A DNA stretch of 64,000 nucleotides from Algicella marina (GCF_009931615.1 NZ_CP046620.1:2557501-2621500), one strand, 5' to 3'. Positions 34,772 through 44,030 are shown, numbered from the stretch's first letter. Notes: generated by a model not told the origin, from the letters alone. Made by a program: numbers and translations.

Positions 34772-36118
34772 ATGTCCGAAACAACAGTATCCAAGCGAGG
34801 CGTCCGAAGCTGGATGCTGTTCGACTGGGCCAACCAGCCGTTTTACACGCTGATCATCACCTTCATTTTCGCCCCCTATTTTGCAGCAGAAGTGACGGGC
34901 GACGCCGTACAAGGGCAGGCCTTGTGGGCCCGGATAACTGCCATCGGCGGCCTGACGGTGGCCATACTTGCCCCCATCCTTGGCGCAGTCGCGGATCAAT
35001 CCGGCCCGAGGAAGCCGTGGATCGCCGTTTTTTCAGTGCTGTTCGTCTTCGGGTGCTGCGGCCTCTGGCTGGCCGCGCCCGGAACCGAAAACCTGTGGCT
35101 GGTACTGGCGCTGTTTCTCATTGCATTCATCGGTTCGGAGTTCATGCTGATCTTCACCAACGCCATGTTGCCGGACCTTGGCCCCCGCGAAGAAATTGGC
35201 AGGATTTCCGGTTCCGGATGGGCGCTGGGCTATGTCGGCGGCGTGCTGGTGCTGATCCTCGTTTTGTTGCTGCTGTCACCCAGCCCGGGCAAGGAGACGA
35301 CGCTCCTTGGTATCAACCCGATCCTCGGACTGGACCCGCAGGCGGGCGAGCCGGCCCGTGCGACGGGACCGCTGACAGCCTTGTGGTTTGCGGTCTTCGC
35401 GGTGCCGCTGTTTCTGTACACGCCGGACGCACCCCGCCGAGCCCAGGTTTCAGGGGCTGTGACGAAAGGCTTGCGGCAGCTTGGCCGCACGCTGGTGGCT
35501 CTGCCTGCCAAGGGTACACTGCTGATCTACCTTCTGGCCTCGATGATCTACCGCGACGCTCTGGCCGCGCTCTACATTTTCGGCGGGATTTTCGCCAAGG
35601 GGATACTCGGTTGGGGCCTGTTCGAACTGGGTGTATTCGGCATCATCGCCGCGGCCACCGGTGCGGTCGGCGCTTGGATCGGCGGACGGGCGGACAGGTC
35701 CTTCGGACCGAAACCGGTGATTTTTGTTTCCATCATAATCCTGATGGCGGTGGCCGCCACGACACTGCTGACCACACGCAGCCACATATTCGGGCTGCCA
35801 GTGACCGAGGGCAGCGGCCTGCCGGATACTATCTTCTTTTTCTGCGGTGCCATGATCGGGGCTGCGGGCGGAGCACTTCAGGCAAGTTCCCGTACGATGC
35901 TGGTGCATCAGGCAGAAGCTCACGTTCCGATGACGGAGGCGTTCGGACTCTACGCTCTGTCCGGCAAGGCCACCGCGTTTATCGGGCCGGCCGCAATCGG
36001 CATTGCCACCACGCTGAGTGGTAGTCAGCGGCTCGGAATCACGCCGGTAATCGGCCTTTTCGCGTTGGGGTTGTTTCTGCTACTCTGGGTCAAAACAAGA
36101 GCAGAGGTAACAGCATGA
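34772..36118 (+). CDS. MFS transporter of the UMF1 (Atg22-like) family
   Basis: A 448-residue membrane protein with about twelve helices. The N-terminal SWMLFDWANQPFYTLIITFI is the signature of the UMF1 family, related to the yeast vacuolar amino-acid effluxer Atg22. The substrate in bacteria is unknown. ATG 34772 has AGGGGGAT at good distance; an ATG two codons earlier lies inside that site. It overlaps mepA by ATGA, hinting at a link to murein turnover products, by inference only. Confidence 0.88.
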   Translation: MSETTVSKRGVRSWMLFDWANQPFYTLIITFIFAPYFAAEVTGDAVQGQALWARITAIGGLTVAILAPILGAVADQSGPRKPWIAVFSVLFVFGCCGLWLAAPGTENLWLVLALFLIAFIGSEFMLIFTNAMLPDLGPREEIGRISGSGWALGYVGGVLVLILVLLLLSPSPGKETTLLGINPILGLDPQAGEPARATGPLTALWFAVFAVPLFLYTPDAPRRAQVSGAVTKGLRQLGRTLVALPAKGTLLIYLLASMIYRDALAALYIFGGIFAKGILGWGLFELGVFGIIAAATGAVGAWIGGRADRSFGPKPVIFVSIIILMAVAATTLLTTRSHIFGLPVTEGSGLPDTIFFFCGAMIGAAGGALQASSRTMLVHQAEAHVPMTEAFGLYALSGKATAFIGPAAIGIATTLSGSQRLGITPVIGLFALGLFLLLWVKTRAEVTA

Positions 36119-36975
36119 TCAGAACACTGGCCACCCTCGCGCTCGCAGGGATGCTCGCGATGCCGGCCGTGGCACAAACCCCCGCGAAGCAGCTTTTCGG
36201 TGCGAAAGCGACACCTTCGGAGCATAGTTCCGCGCCCTTCGGAAGCTACAGCAAAGGCTGCCTCGCAGGTGCGGAGCAATTGCCGGAATCGGGGCCGACA
36301 TGGCAGGCGATGCGGCTGTCGCGCAACCGCAACTGGGGACACCCCGATACCATTGCCTTCATCAAGCGACTGTCGATCGCGGCAACGAAGGTGGGTTGGG
36401 CAGGGCTTTACGTAGGGGATATCTCGCAGCCGCGCGGCGGTCCCATGCTATCCGGGCATGCCAGCCACCAGATGGGCCTCGACGCCGATATCTGGATGTA
36501 CCCCCCTTCGCGTCTCGACCTGACGCGGGCGGAGCGGGAAAACCTTTCCTCCATCAACGTCCGCGCCGCCAACCAGAAGCAGGTCAACAGCAACTGGACC
36601 TACGCTCATCACCGGGTTTTGCGGGCGGCTGCCCGCGACCCGGCCATCGCCCGCATCTTCGTGACTGCTCCGGTAAAACTGCAGATGTGCAAGGAAGAGA
36701 CAGGCAACCGGGCCTACCTGAGAAAGATCCGCCCGTGGTGGGGCCACAATTATCATTTCCATGTGCGGCTGAACTGTCCTCGCGGTGCCGCCGGCTGCCA
36801 GGAGCAGGATCCGATCCCGCCGGGCGACGGCTGCGGGGAGGCGATCTGGTGGGTGACAGATGCGCTTAATCCGCCGAAGCCGGACCCGAATGCTCCGAAG
36901 CCGACCCCAAAACCGCCGAAACGTGAAATCACCCTCGCCGATCTTCCGCAGCAATGCTCCGCTGTCTTGCGCTGA
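36115..36975 (+). CDS. mepA: Penicillin-insensitive murein endopeptidase MepA
   Basis: A 286-residue periplasmic LAS-type zinc peptidase that cuts D,D (and L,D) peptide cross-links. It has a signal peptide cut after AMPAVA (residue 20). The zinc ligands are visible as H118 and D125 in SGHASHQMGLDADIW and H216 in HNYHFHVRL. Several cysteines match the disulfides of E. coli MepA. A Pro/Lys-rich linker near residues 255-275 precedes the tail. It overlaps its neighbours on both sides. Confidence 0.93.
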   Translation: MIRTLATLALAGMLAMPAVAQTPAKQLFGAKATPSEHSSAPFGSYSKGCLAGAEQLPESGPTWQAMRLSRNRNWGHPDTIAFIKRLSIAATKVGWAGLYVGDISQPRGGPMLSGHASHQMGLDADIWMYPPSRLDLTRAERENLSSINVRAANQKQVNSNWTYAHHRVLRAAARDPAIARIFVTAPVKLQMCKEETGNRAYLRKIRPWWGHNYHFHVRLNCPRGAAGCQEQDPIPPGDGCGEAIWWVTDALNPPKPDPNAPKPTPKPPKREITLADLPQQCSAVLR

Positions 36976-37838
36976 TCGCGCTGCTTGTCGCTCCGGCAAC
37001 GGGCTGGAGCGACATGGTGGCCAGCACATCGCGGCTGAAGTGGGTGGAACCTTATGACGGTTTCGGCAGCTTTTCCGGTATCGTTGTCAGCCCTGACGGC
37101 AAAGACTACACGACCGTGTCAGACAAGGGCTTCTATGCCACTGGCAGCCTGACACGGCGGAATGGCAAGCTGACCGAAGTGTTACTGGAAGAAAACGGGC
37201 CGCTGCTCGGCGTCAACGGGGAAGCGTTGGGCGGACAGGACATTGATGCGGAGGGCCTGACCCGCCTTCCCGATGGTCGCCTCGTCGTTTCATTCGAAGC
37301 CAACCACCGAATCCGCATCTATCGTAACATCGGTGGGCCGGCGGAAACTTTCCCGTCGCATCCCGCGTTTGCGAAACTGCAAAACAATTCCGGTATGGAA
37401 GCATTGTTCTCCGACGGCTCAGGTCGGATCTATGCCATCCCGGAACGCTCAGGCGCGCTCGACCGTCCTTTCCCCGTCTTCCGTTTCGCGAAAGGTTGGA
37501 CAACACCGTTTACCCTCCGCCGGGACCCACCCCACCTCGTAGCTGGCGCGGATATCGGCCCCGACGGCCGGCTCTATGTGCTGGAACGGGATGTTGGGGC
37601 ACTGGGTTTCTACACGCGTATCCGTCGCTTCGACATTACCGCACGTGGCCTTGCCAACGAGCAACTCGTGATCTCGTCGCGCATGGGCGAATTCGATAAC
37701 CTGGAAGGCCTGTCGATCTGGCGGGACGCGAGAGGTGCGATCCGTATTCTCTGTATTTCAGACGACAACCAGAAATTCTTTCAGCGCACCGAGTTTGTGG
37801 AGTTCACTCTGAAAGCTGCGTTTTCCGACGCAAGCTGA
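36954..37838 (+). CDS. Phytase-like / esterase-like beta-propeller protein, exported
   Basis: A 294-residue protein with a signal peptide (LALIALLVAPATGWS) and a phytase-like domain: GFGSFSGIVVSPDGKDYTTV, SDKGFY, DAEGLTRLPDGRLVVSFE and the blade ending EFDNLEGLSIWRDARG. The family is a predicted six-bladed propeller with acidic metal sites; true phytase activity is not proven for most members. It overlaps the mepA end by 22 bases and converges on the AraC gene with a 7-base gap. Confidence 0.82.
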   Translation: MLRCLALIALLVAPATGWSDMVASTSRLKWVEPYDGFGSFSGIVVSPDGKDYTTVSDKGFYATGSLTRRNGKLTEVLLEENGPLLGVNGEALGGQDIDAEGLTRLPDGRLVVSFEANHRIRIYRNIGGPAETFPSHPAFAKLQNNSGMEALFSDGSGRIYAIPERSGALDRPFPVFRFAKGWTTPFTLRRDPPHLVAGADIGPDGRLYVLERDVGALGFYTRIRRFDITARGLANEQLVISSRMGEFDNLEGLSIWRDARGAIRILCISDDNQKFFQRTEFVEFTLKAAFSDAS

Positions 37839-37845
37839 AGCCGTT

Positions 37846-38907
37846 TCATCCAGACGTGCGCTGCAATTTCACTTCTTCCAGTACCTCCCGAAGTGCCCTC
37901 TGGCGAAATTCCGTCGGACTTACACCGGTCCGCGCCTTGAAGGCACGGTTGAACGGTGTCAGCGAGTTGTAGCCGAGCGCGAAGGCGTGGGTGATGATCT
38001 GCTCTCGCGAACGTTCAGGATCGGCGAGACGTCGTTCCGCCTCCGCTACCCGGTAGGCATTGAGGAAATCGGCGAAATTACGGTAGCCGAGGCATTGGTT
38101 GATCAGTCGCCGCAACCGGTGTTCTGGCATGTGCAGCCTTTCCGCGAACTTGCCAATCGTCAGCCCTGCCTCGAGTAGCGCACCCTGTTCCGCCAGCCGC
38201 GTTATCCGCGCGAGATCCAGAGCGTCGGCTGGCGTGGTGGGCTCCACCGTTTGTGTGTTTGCCTGATTGTTTCGGATGACCAGGCCGCGCTCGATCCGCG
38301 TCAGCCAGAGCGCGAAGACGAAGGAGTAGACAGTCATCAGCAGGGCTTCGGACATGTGTACGGCCAGGTCCTCGCCCCGAAGCACCCGCAGCGTATAATC
38401 GGCGATCAGAACCAAAACGAAAAGCGGGATGGCGATGCTGACGGCCACCCGAAATCGTCGTCTGGCATCGACAAGGTCACTGCCAAGGTCGCGGAGGGCC
38501 AGAGTTGCCACATGGGCCATCAGCCCGAAGGTGATGATGTGGTAGCCGTGCATCGCTTCCGGCACGCCCCGGCCGTACAGATGTGCAAGCGCCAGCAGTA
38601 GCGGAGCCGGCAGCACATGGACGTGCCGCAATATAAAGTCATCGTCGAACAGCGCCAGCGCGAACCACCAGAAGAAGACCATCTTTATACAGGTGACATA
38701 GGCCAGCAATCCAGCCACCGGGCCGAGAGCCTCAGCGATGAGGCCGACTTCCAGCAAGGCGTGCACTGCCACCGCGAGTGCAAACAGCGCGCCGTAGCGG
38801 GCCACGGGATGCCGCCAGCCGGCCAGCAGAAAGTGAAGGCCGGCCAGAAGGCAGAGCGACGCGGTGGCCCCCTGTAGCGCGTCGATGCCGGTCATGGTGT
38901 TCTCCAT
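37846..38907 (-). CDS. AraC-family regulator with seven-helix membrane domain
   Basis: A 353-residue protein. Residues 10-205 contain seven hydrophobic segments, and residues about 235-345 an AraC/XylS double helix-turn-helix (LTIGKFAERLHMPEHRLRRL; ITHAFALGYNSLTPFNRAFK; KARTGVSPTEFRQRA). Such membrane-bound AraC regulators must bind DNA from the membrane; the signal is unknown. ATG 38907 begins just before the first helix. It is a single gene facing away from the small lipoprotein gene. Confidence 0.88.
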   Translation of the reverse strand: MENTMTGIDALQGATASLCLLAGLHFLLAGWRHPVARYGALFALAVAVHALLEVGLIAEALGPVAGLLAYVTCIKMVFFWWFALALFDDDFILRHVHVLPAPLLLALAHLYGRGVPEAMHGYHIITFGLMAHVATLALRDLGSDLVDARRRFRVAVSIAIPLFVLVLIADYTLRVLRGEDLAVHMSEALLMTVYSFVFALWLTRIERGLVIRNNQANTQTVEPTTPADALDLARITRLAEQGALLEAGLTIGKFAERLHMPEHRLRRLINQCLGYRNFADFLNAYRVAEAERRLADPERSREQIITHAFALGYNSLTPFNRAFKARTGVSPTEFRQRALREVLEEVKLQRTSG

Positions 38908-39062
38908 CGAAAACTTCCGACAGCATATGCGCGAAGCTTTCCGGCGCTAACCGTTTTCGAAATACATTGGGCAGATCCGAAAAAACCATGCCTTTGCGCG
39001 AAGTTGCGCAGCCGCCGCCGAGGCCAGGCGACAGACTGCGTGGATCAACAGAAAGGCAGAGC

Positions 39063-39194
39063 ATGACCCATTCGTACCTACTCGCCTTCGCAGCCGCCCT
39101 GTTTCTGGCAGCCTGCGATGAGCCGGCCATTTCCCGTTCTCAAGATGGCTCGTCCTGGCCCGGAGTGGTCAACCCGGCCCCGGCCTATCCGTAA
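39063..39194 (+). CDS. Very small predicted lipoprotein
   Basis: A 43-residue protein with a signal peptide ending in the lipobox FLAAC (Cys19), leaving a mature peptide of 25 residues rich in Pro and Ser. AAAGGCAG precedes the ATG. The function is unknown; tiny lipoproteins of this kind are often envelope-stress or entericidin-like. It ends 3 bases before the convergent LOG gene. Confidence 0.6.
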   Translation: MTHSYLLAFAAALFLAACDEPAISRSQDGSSWPGVVNPAPAYP

Positions 39195-39197
39195 CGC

Positions 39198-40013
39198 TCA
39201 GACAGTCGGCCACTCGCTGATAATCTGCACCGCCTCTTCCGCCGTTTCCACAAAGCGGAAGAGACGAATATCTTCATCCGAAATCGTACCCGCAGCGGCG
39301 AGTGCATCCCAGTTGATGATCGAGCGCCAGAATGCCTTGCCGAACAGCAGGATCGGCAAGGGTTTCATCCGCTGGGTCTGCACAAGCGTCAGCGTCTCGA
39401 ACAACTCGTCCAGCGTTCCGAAGCCGCCGGGAAAGACGGTTATTGCCTTGGCCCGCATGAGGAAGTGCATCTTCCGAATGGCGAAGTAGTGGAAGTTGAA
39501 GGCCAGTTCAGGTGTCGCATATTCGTTCGGCGCCTGCTCGTGGGGAAGGACGATGTTGAGCGAGATGGACCGCCCTCCAGCAAGTTCCGCTCCCTTGCAG
39601 CCGGCCTCCATCACGCCCGGCCCGCCGCCGGTGATGACGACATCCTCCTTGCCGTCCTGCAGGAGGGAACGCATCGTCATCAATCGGGCGAACTCTTCCG
39701 CTTCGCCGTAGAAATGCGAAAGTTCGGCAAGAACCGGTGTTCGCGCCGTCGCCTTTTTTTCCGGTGCGGGAATGCGCGCGCCGCCGAACATGACGATAGT
39801 GGAGCGGATTCCCTCCTCCTCCAACTTCATTTCGCATTTCAGCAGTTCCAGTTGCAGCCGAACCGGGCGCAACTCGTCACGGCACAGGAAGTCGTCATCC
39901 GCGAAGGCCAGCCGATAGGTGGGGGACAACGTCTGCGGCGTTTCCGGCACCCCTTGCGACTGTCGGATATCTTCTTCCGCTTTCGGAAAACGCTGCTTCG
40001 GGACGTCACTCAT
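39198..40013 (-). CDS. LOG-family nucleotide-binding protein (TIGR00730-like)
   Basis: A 271-residue Rossmann-fold protein with [14 protein letters not shown] and [15 protein letters not shown], the two LOG motifs. Small LOG proteins are cytokinin-type phosphoribohydrolases that release base from AMP-like nucleotides; this one has a long N-terminal extension of about 75 residues typical of the larger bacterial group, whose substrate may be a nucleotide such as AMP or PPN. ATG 40013 has GAGG upstream. It is divergent from dapD. Confidence 0.85.
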   Translation of the reverse strand: MSDVPKQRFPKAEEDIRQSQGVPETPQTLSPTYRLAFADDDFLCRDELRPVRLQLELLKCEMKLEEEGIRSTIVMFGGARIPAPEKKATARTPVLAELSHFYGEAEEFARLMTMRSLLQDGKEDVVITGGGPGVMEAGCKGAELAGGRSISLNIVLPHEQAPNEYATPELAFNFHYFAIRKMHFLMRAKAITVFPGGFGTLDELFETLTLVQTQRMKPLPILLFGKAFWRSIINWDALAAAGTISDEDIRLFRFVETAEEAVQIISEWPTV

Positions 40014-40141
40014 TGCTGACCTCATGCAAATTCACGAGGCACAGTCAGACCACATTAGACACGCATGCGGCAAGGCCGCAGTTGCGTAAGTCGGCACCTT
40101 CGCCTATCCCTCGCGGCAATCATTGCCGAGGGATATGCATC

Positions 40142-40969
40142 ATGGACACCGCCGCACTTGAATCCGCCATCGAATCCGCATGGGACGCCCGTGACGGCAT
40201 CACACCTGCCACGACCGGTGAGACCCGCGAGGCGATTGAGGACACGCTGAACGCACTCGATTCCGGTGCTCTGCGCGTGGCGGAACGTCGGGAAAACGGC
40301 GACTGGCATGTCAACCAGTGGGCCAAGAAAGCGGTGTTGCTGGGCTTCCGTATCAAGGACATGGAGCCGCAGTCCGGCGGCCCTCAGGGCGGTGGATGGT
40401 GGGACAAGGTGGACAGCAAGTTCGCCGGCTGGGGTGACAACCAGTGGAAAGCAGCGAGGTTCCGCGCCGTGCCCAACACTGTCGTGCGCAAATCCGCCTA
40501 CATCGCGCCCGGCGTGGTCCTCATGCCCTCCTTCGTCAATCTCGGCGCCTATGTGGACAGCGGCACGATGGTCGATACCTGGGCCACCGTGGGATCATGC
40601 GCCCAGATCGGCAAAGATGTGCACCTTTCGGGCGGCGTCGGCATCGGCGGCGTACTGGAACCGATGCAGGCAGGCCCCACGATCATTGAAGACAACTGCT
40701 TCATCGGCGCCCGTTCCGAAGTGGTCGAGGGTTGCATCGTTCGCGAGGGCTCCGTCCTCGGCATGGGGGTTTTCATCGGCAAGTCCACCAAGATTGTAAA
40801 CCGCGAGACGGGCGAGGTCAGCTACGGCGAAGTACCCCCTTATTCCGTCGTCGTTTCCGGCTCCCTGCCATCCAAGAACGGCGTAAATCTCTATTGTGCC
40901 GTGATCGTCAAACAGGTGGACGAAGGTACCCGGTCCAAGACCTCGATCAACGATCTGCTGCGGGACTGA
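40142..40969 (+). CDS. dapD: 2,3,4,5-tetrahydropyridine-2,6-dicarboxylate N-succinyltransferase
   Basis: A 275-residue left-handed beta-helix acyltransferase of the lysine/meso-diaminopimelate pathway. Hexapeptide repeats run from about residue 105 ([20 protein letters not shown]) to 210, and [20 protein letters not shown] contains the catalytic-region residues. The length equals that of other DapD proteins. No dapE is adjacent in this window. Confidence 0.96.
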   Translation: MDTAALESAIESAWDARDGITPATTGETREAIEDTLNALDSGALRVAERRENGDWHVNQWAKKAVLLGFRIKDMEPQSGGPQGGGWWDKVDSKFAGWGDNQWKAARFRAVPNTVVRKSAYIAPGVVLMPSFVNLGAYVDSGTMVDTWATVGSCAQIGKDVHLSGGVGIGGVLEPMQAGPTIIEDNCFIGARSEVVEGCIVREGSVLGMGVFIGKSTKIVNRETGEVSYGEVPPYSVVVSGSLPSKNGVNLYCAVIVKQVDEGTRSKTSINDLLRD

Positions 40970-41016
40970 GTCCGCGGTTCCTCATTTCTTCAGCCTGCGT
41001 ATCCCGTCCTTACAGT

Positions 41017-41049
41017 CCTGCGCTCCTTAACTGGAGCGCAGGTTAGGGT
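41017..41049 (+). terminator. Hairpin terminator after dapD
   Basis: A perfect ten-base stem CCTGCGCTCC / GGAGCGCAGG with a six-base loop lies 48 bases after the dapD stop. The trailing T tract is broken (TTAGGGTTTT), so efficiency is uncertain. Confidence 0.65.
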
Positions 41050-41169
41050 TTTAGCGCCAAGGAAAGTGACGCAACGTCAAAACAAATTCCTGAAGCTGCA
41101 TCTAATTTCTGCCATCTTTGACTCTGAATAACTAACTTCAATTTAGTATTAACGAGTGAGAGAGACGGG

Positions 41170-42198
41170 ATGCCTACGGTATTTTTCGTTGACGCTGCTT
41201 ATATCACCAGCGCTGCCCTCGGCTCGCCTAGTCAGGGCGACGGCAGCCAGCACAATGGCGGTTCAATAACTTTCGATCCTGACAGCGTTCTGAGCCATTT
41301 CGAAGGTTCGGATGATGACAACCTGTTTCAGGACAGCGACAGCAATCAGTTGATCAGTGATTCAGGCACCAGCGGTTTCACCGTCGGGCAGGACTTCGAG
41401 GCGGAATACACGGTCGTCGTTCAGGACGCTTTGGGCCAGCAATACACCCTGTACGGGCTTTCCGTCGGAACGGGGTTCAGTAATGTCGTCGGTTTCGCTT
41501 TCCTTGGGGCACCGCCACCGTTCGGCGAAGAATTGAGTGTCGTTTCCACCTCTGAGGGACCGAGCGGAACGGGATCGCCGGAATATGACGATCTTGGCAC
41601 CACGATCTGTTTTACCCCCGGAACCTGGATCGAGACAGGCGGTTTGGCCCGTCCGATCGAAACCCTTACTTCTGGCGACATGGTGGCCACTCTCGACCAC
41701 GGCCTCGCGCCGATCGCGTGGGCGGGTGCCACACACCTTTCCGGCGAGGAATTGCAGCAGCGGCCGCACCTTGCGCCGGTGCTGGTAAAGGCCAACAGCA
41801 TCGGCCCGGGCCTGCCGGCCCGCGATCTTGTCGTTTCTCCACACCATCGCCTCCTCGTCGCGGGATGGCAGGCGCAGACGCTGTTCGGCGAACGCGAAGT
41901 GCTGTGTAGTGCAATCACGCTCGCCAATAGCGATACGATCCGGCAGATCACACCCAAGGCGGGCGTGACCTATCATCATATCTGTTTCGACGCGCACCAG
42001 ATCGTCACCAGCAACGGCCTGCCGAGCGAAAGCCTAATGCCAAGTTCACCCGTTCTCGACACGATGGCAGCACCAGCTCGCGACGAATTGCTTGAACTGT
42101 TCCCGGAACTCCGCACATCGGCAACCGGACGTTTTGCGTCGACGGTGCGCCGCACGCTTTCCGCCCTGGAAACGGCCAGCCTCTGCGGCGCGGCCTGA
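41170..42198 (+). CDS. Hint-domain protein
   Basis: A 342-residue protein. Residues 1-145 are an acidic, Asp/Ser/Gly-rich region without a signal peptide. Residues 147-305 are a Hint (Hedgehog/intein) module of the common alphaproteobacterial type: CFTPGTWI with Cys147, LARPIETLTSGDMVATLDHG, RDLVVSPHHRLLV with the conserved His pair, and TYHHICFDAHQIVTSNGLPS. Hint modules can cleave the preceding peptide bond, so this may be a self-processing, type I-secreted protein. GAGAGACGGG precedes the ATG. The 200 bases upstream are AT-rich and hold only the dapD hairpin. Confidence 0.85.
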   Translation: MPTVFFVDAAYITSAALGSPSQGDGSQHNGGSITFDPDSVLSHFEGSDDDNLFQDSDSNQLISDSGTSGFTVGQDFEAEYTVVVQDALGQQYTLYGLSVGTGFSNVVGFAFLGAPPPFGEELSVVSTSEGPSGTGSPEYDDLGTTICFTPGTWIETGGLARPIETLTSGDMVATLDHGLAPIAWAGATHLSGEELQQRPHLAPVLVKANSIGPGLPARDLVVSPHHRLLVAGWQAQTLFGEREVLCSAITLANSDTIRQITPKAGVTYHHICFDAHQIVTSNGLPSESLMPSSPVLDTMAAPARDELLELFPELRTSATGRFASTVRRTLSALETASLCGAA

Positions 42199-42264
42199 AA
42201 AGTATTCCGCCGCACCTGCTGCCCGCTCCCCCCACGGGCACAGGCATTCCCCCCGGCGGCGGGG

Positions 42265-42297
42265 CCCCTGATACCTGCCGGTGGCAGGTATCAGGGG
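42265..42297. repeat. Perfect 15-base inverted repeat with 3-base loop
   Basis: CCCCTGATACCTGCC, loop GGT, then its exact complement. It lies 67 bases after the Hint gene, with no T tract after it. It could form a very stable hairpin (3'-end protection or weak terminator) or be a protein-binding palindrome. Confidence 0.75.
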
Positions 42298-42390
42298 GTA
42301 ATTGCACGACCGCAATGCGCCCGGCAGTGTGGTCATGCCCTTGATCCCGCGGGCCTGCCACTCTAGCGTCCCGGCAAAAGGGGCAGATTG

Positions 42391-43038
42391 ATGCTGGATC
42401 TACTTACTTTCTCCGGTCGTCTCGGACGCTCCGGCTGGTTCGCGAACCTGATCCTGATCGGGGTGATCCTGTGGGTCTACACGTTCCCCCGCGCGGAAAT
42501 CGTGCTGGCCCGCCCCGGACCTCTCGACCTTGAGGACGAAACCACGATACAGGCCTTGCTGGGTGTGATCGTGCCGCTCTACATCCTTTTGTCATCCGCC
42601 GTCCGCCGATTGCGTGATGGCGGCAGTCCCCTGCCGTTTCTCGAACTGATCATCGGTAGCCTGATCCCCGGTATCGGCCAACTCTGGCTCGCTATTCGGC
42701 TGTTTCTCTGGGGATCGTCACGGGAAAAACGATCCGAGCCGGCCGAGGCGCAGCGAGAAGCCTTGCAGGTCTGGAAGAAAATGCGTGACGAGGTCGCGAG
42801 CGTGGCGACCAAACCCAGCAAGGAAGAAGCCTACAAAGCGCGCCGTTCGGCATCGCAGGCAAAGCACGTGCAGCGGCACGAGGATATCAATGCCCGAGCA
42901 GAAGCCCGCCGCCAGCAAATCAACAAGGGGCGGAAGGATACCGGATCCGACCCGGTCACCCGCCTGCATTCCTCCGGCGAAACTGTCCGCCGACTGGGCC
43001 GCCGTCGCACGATGCGTGTCCGCCAAATCGGCTTCTGA
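42391..43038 (+). CDS. DUF805 membrane protein with long basic cytoplasmic tail
   Basis: A 215-residue protein. Residues 1-110 are a DUF805 domain: FSGRLGRSGWF at the N-terminus, VRRLRDGGSPLPFLELIIG in the centre, and three to four hydrophobic helices. Residues 115-215 are a charged, Lys/Arg/Gln-rich helix with likely coiled-coil character (KEEAYKARRSASQAKHVQRH), which is unusual for DUF805 proteins. The function is unknown. ATG 42391 has AAGGGG upstream. The next gene starts 11 bases on. Confidence 0.75.
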   Translation: MLDLLTFSGRLGRSGWFANLILIGVILWVYTFPRAEIVLARPGPLDLEDETTIQALLGVIVPLYILLSSAVRRLRDGGSPLPFLELIIGSLIPGIGQLWLAIRLFLWGSSREKRSEPAEAQREALQVWKKMRDEVASVATKPSKEEAYKARRSASQAKHVQRHEDINARAEARRQQINKGRKDTGSDPVTRLHSSGETVRRLGRRRTMRVRQIGF

Positions 43039-43049
43039 AAGGTAATCCA

Positions 43050-43373
43050 GTGGTCAAGAAGACATCGCGCCAACAGGTGTACACCCTTCTCGTGGAAGTC
43101 GGTCGCAAGGATGGCGATGGCCTTCCCGAGGGCAGCACCGGCGCGGCGATCCTGTGCTACGCCAGCGGTGTGGATGAAGCAGAGGCAGTGCGCGAGACCA
43201 CTGCGGTGCTGAAGGCCGCCGACATGGCCCCGCTGGAAATCGAGGGGTATGGAACGCGGGAAGACCAGATCGGCGAAGGCATGGAGATTGGAGCGGAGGA
43301 AGAGGCGCTGATGCAGCGGGCGTTGGATGAGAACGCAGTCATCGTCGTGCAGATCACACCCTTCGAGGACTGA
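43050..43373 (+). CDS. Conserved-looking small protein of unknown function
   Basis: A 107-residue soluble protein starting at GTG with AAAGG upstream. The predicted pattern is strand-helix-strand: QQVYTLLVEVGRK, a helix DEAEAVRETTAVLKAA, and a closing strand NAVIVVQITPFED. An acidic run (EGMEIGAEEEALMQRALDEN) lies before the last strand. The compact alpha/beta layout suggests a ferredoxin-like fold, but I do not recognise the family. It lies between the DUF805 gene (11 bases) and pncA (63 bases). Confidence 0.7.
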   Translation: MVKKTSRQQVYTLLVEVGRKDGDGLPEGSTGAAILCYASGVDEAEAVRETTAVLKAADMAPLEIEGYGTREDQIGEGMEIGAEEEALMQRALDENAVIVVQITPFED

Positions 43374-43436
43374 CCCGCCCTTGACCACGCCAAGTCAAAC
43401 CCGGAAACTGAACCGCCGAACCTAAGGAAAAGAGCG

Positions 43437-44030
43437 ATGTCTTCAGCCCTTCTCGTCATTGACGTGCAGAACGACTTTTGCCCCGGCGGGGCCCTGGCCG
43501 TGGCGGATGGCGACTCCATCGTGCCGATCATCAATGCGATGATGCCGGAGTTTGACAGCATCATCTATACGCAAGACTGGCACCCGGCCGACCATTCCTC
43601 CTTCGCGGCCAATCACGACGGCGCTACACCCTTTTCGGTAACGGAAATGCCCTACGGCCCGCAAGTTCTGTGGCCGACGCATTGCGCTCAGGGGACAGTC
43701 GGCGCTGCGTTTCACGATGAGTTGGATCTCAAGGGAGATCTGATCATCCGCAAGGGCTTCCGGACTGACATCGACAGCTACTCCGCCTTTTTCGAGAACG
43801 ATCACGAGACAGCCACCGGCCTTACAGGATACCTGCGCACCCGCGGCATCGGCAGCGTTACCCTGGCCGGGTTGGCGCTTGATTTCTGCGTGGCCTATTC
43901 CGCCGTGGACGCCGCCCGCGAGGGTTTCCGCGTAACAGTGATGAGCGAGGCCTGCCGAGCCATCGATCTCGACGGGTCTCTGACCAAGGCGATGGACGAC
44001 ATGGCCGCCGCCGGGGTGACGATCCTATGA
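43437..44030 (+). CDS. pncA: Nicotinamidase / pyrazinamidase
   Basis: A 197-residue isochorismatase-fold amidase that turns nicotinamide into nicotinate for NAD salvage. The catalytic triad is D9 (VIDVQNDF), K106 (IRKGFRT) and C151 (LALDFCVAYS). The metal-site residues D47 and H49 (QDWHP) and H82 (WPTHC) are present. AAGGAAA precedes the ATG. Its stop overlaps the VOC gene by ATGA. Confidence 0.95.
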   Translation: MSSALLVIDVQNDFCPGGALAVADGDSIVPIINAMMPEFDSIIYTQDWHPADHSSFAANHDGATPFSVTEMPYGPQVLWPTHCAQGTVGAAFHDELDLKGDLIIRKGFRTDIDSYSAFFENDHETATGLTGYLRTRGIGSVTLAGLALDFCVAYSAVDAAREGFRVTVMSEACRAIDLDGSLTKAMDDMAAAGVTIL

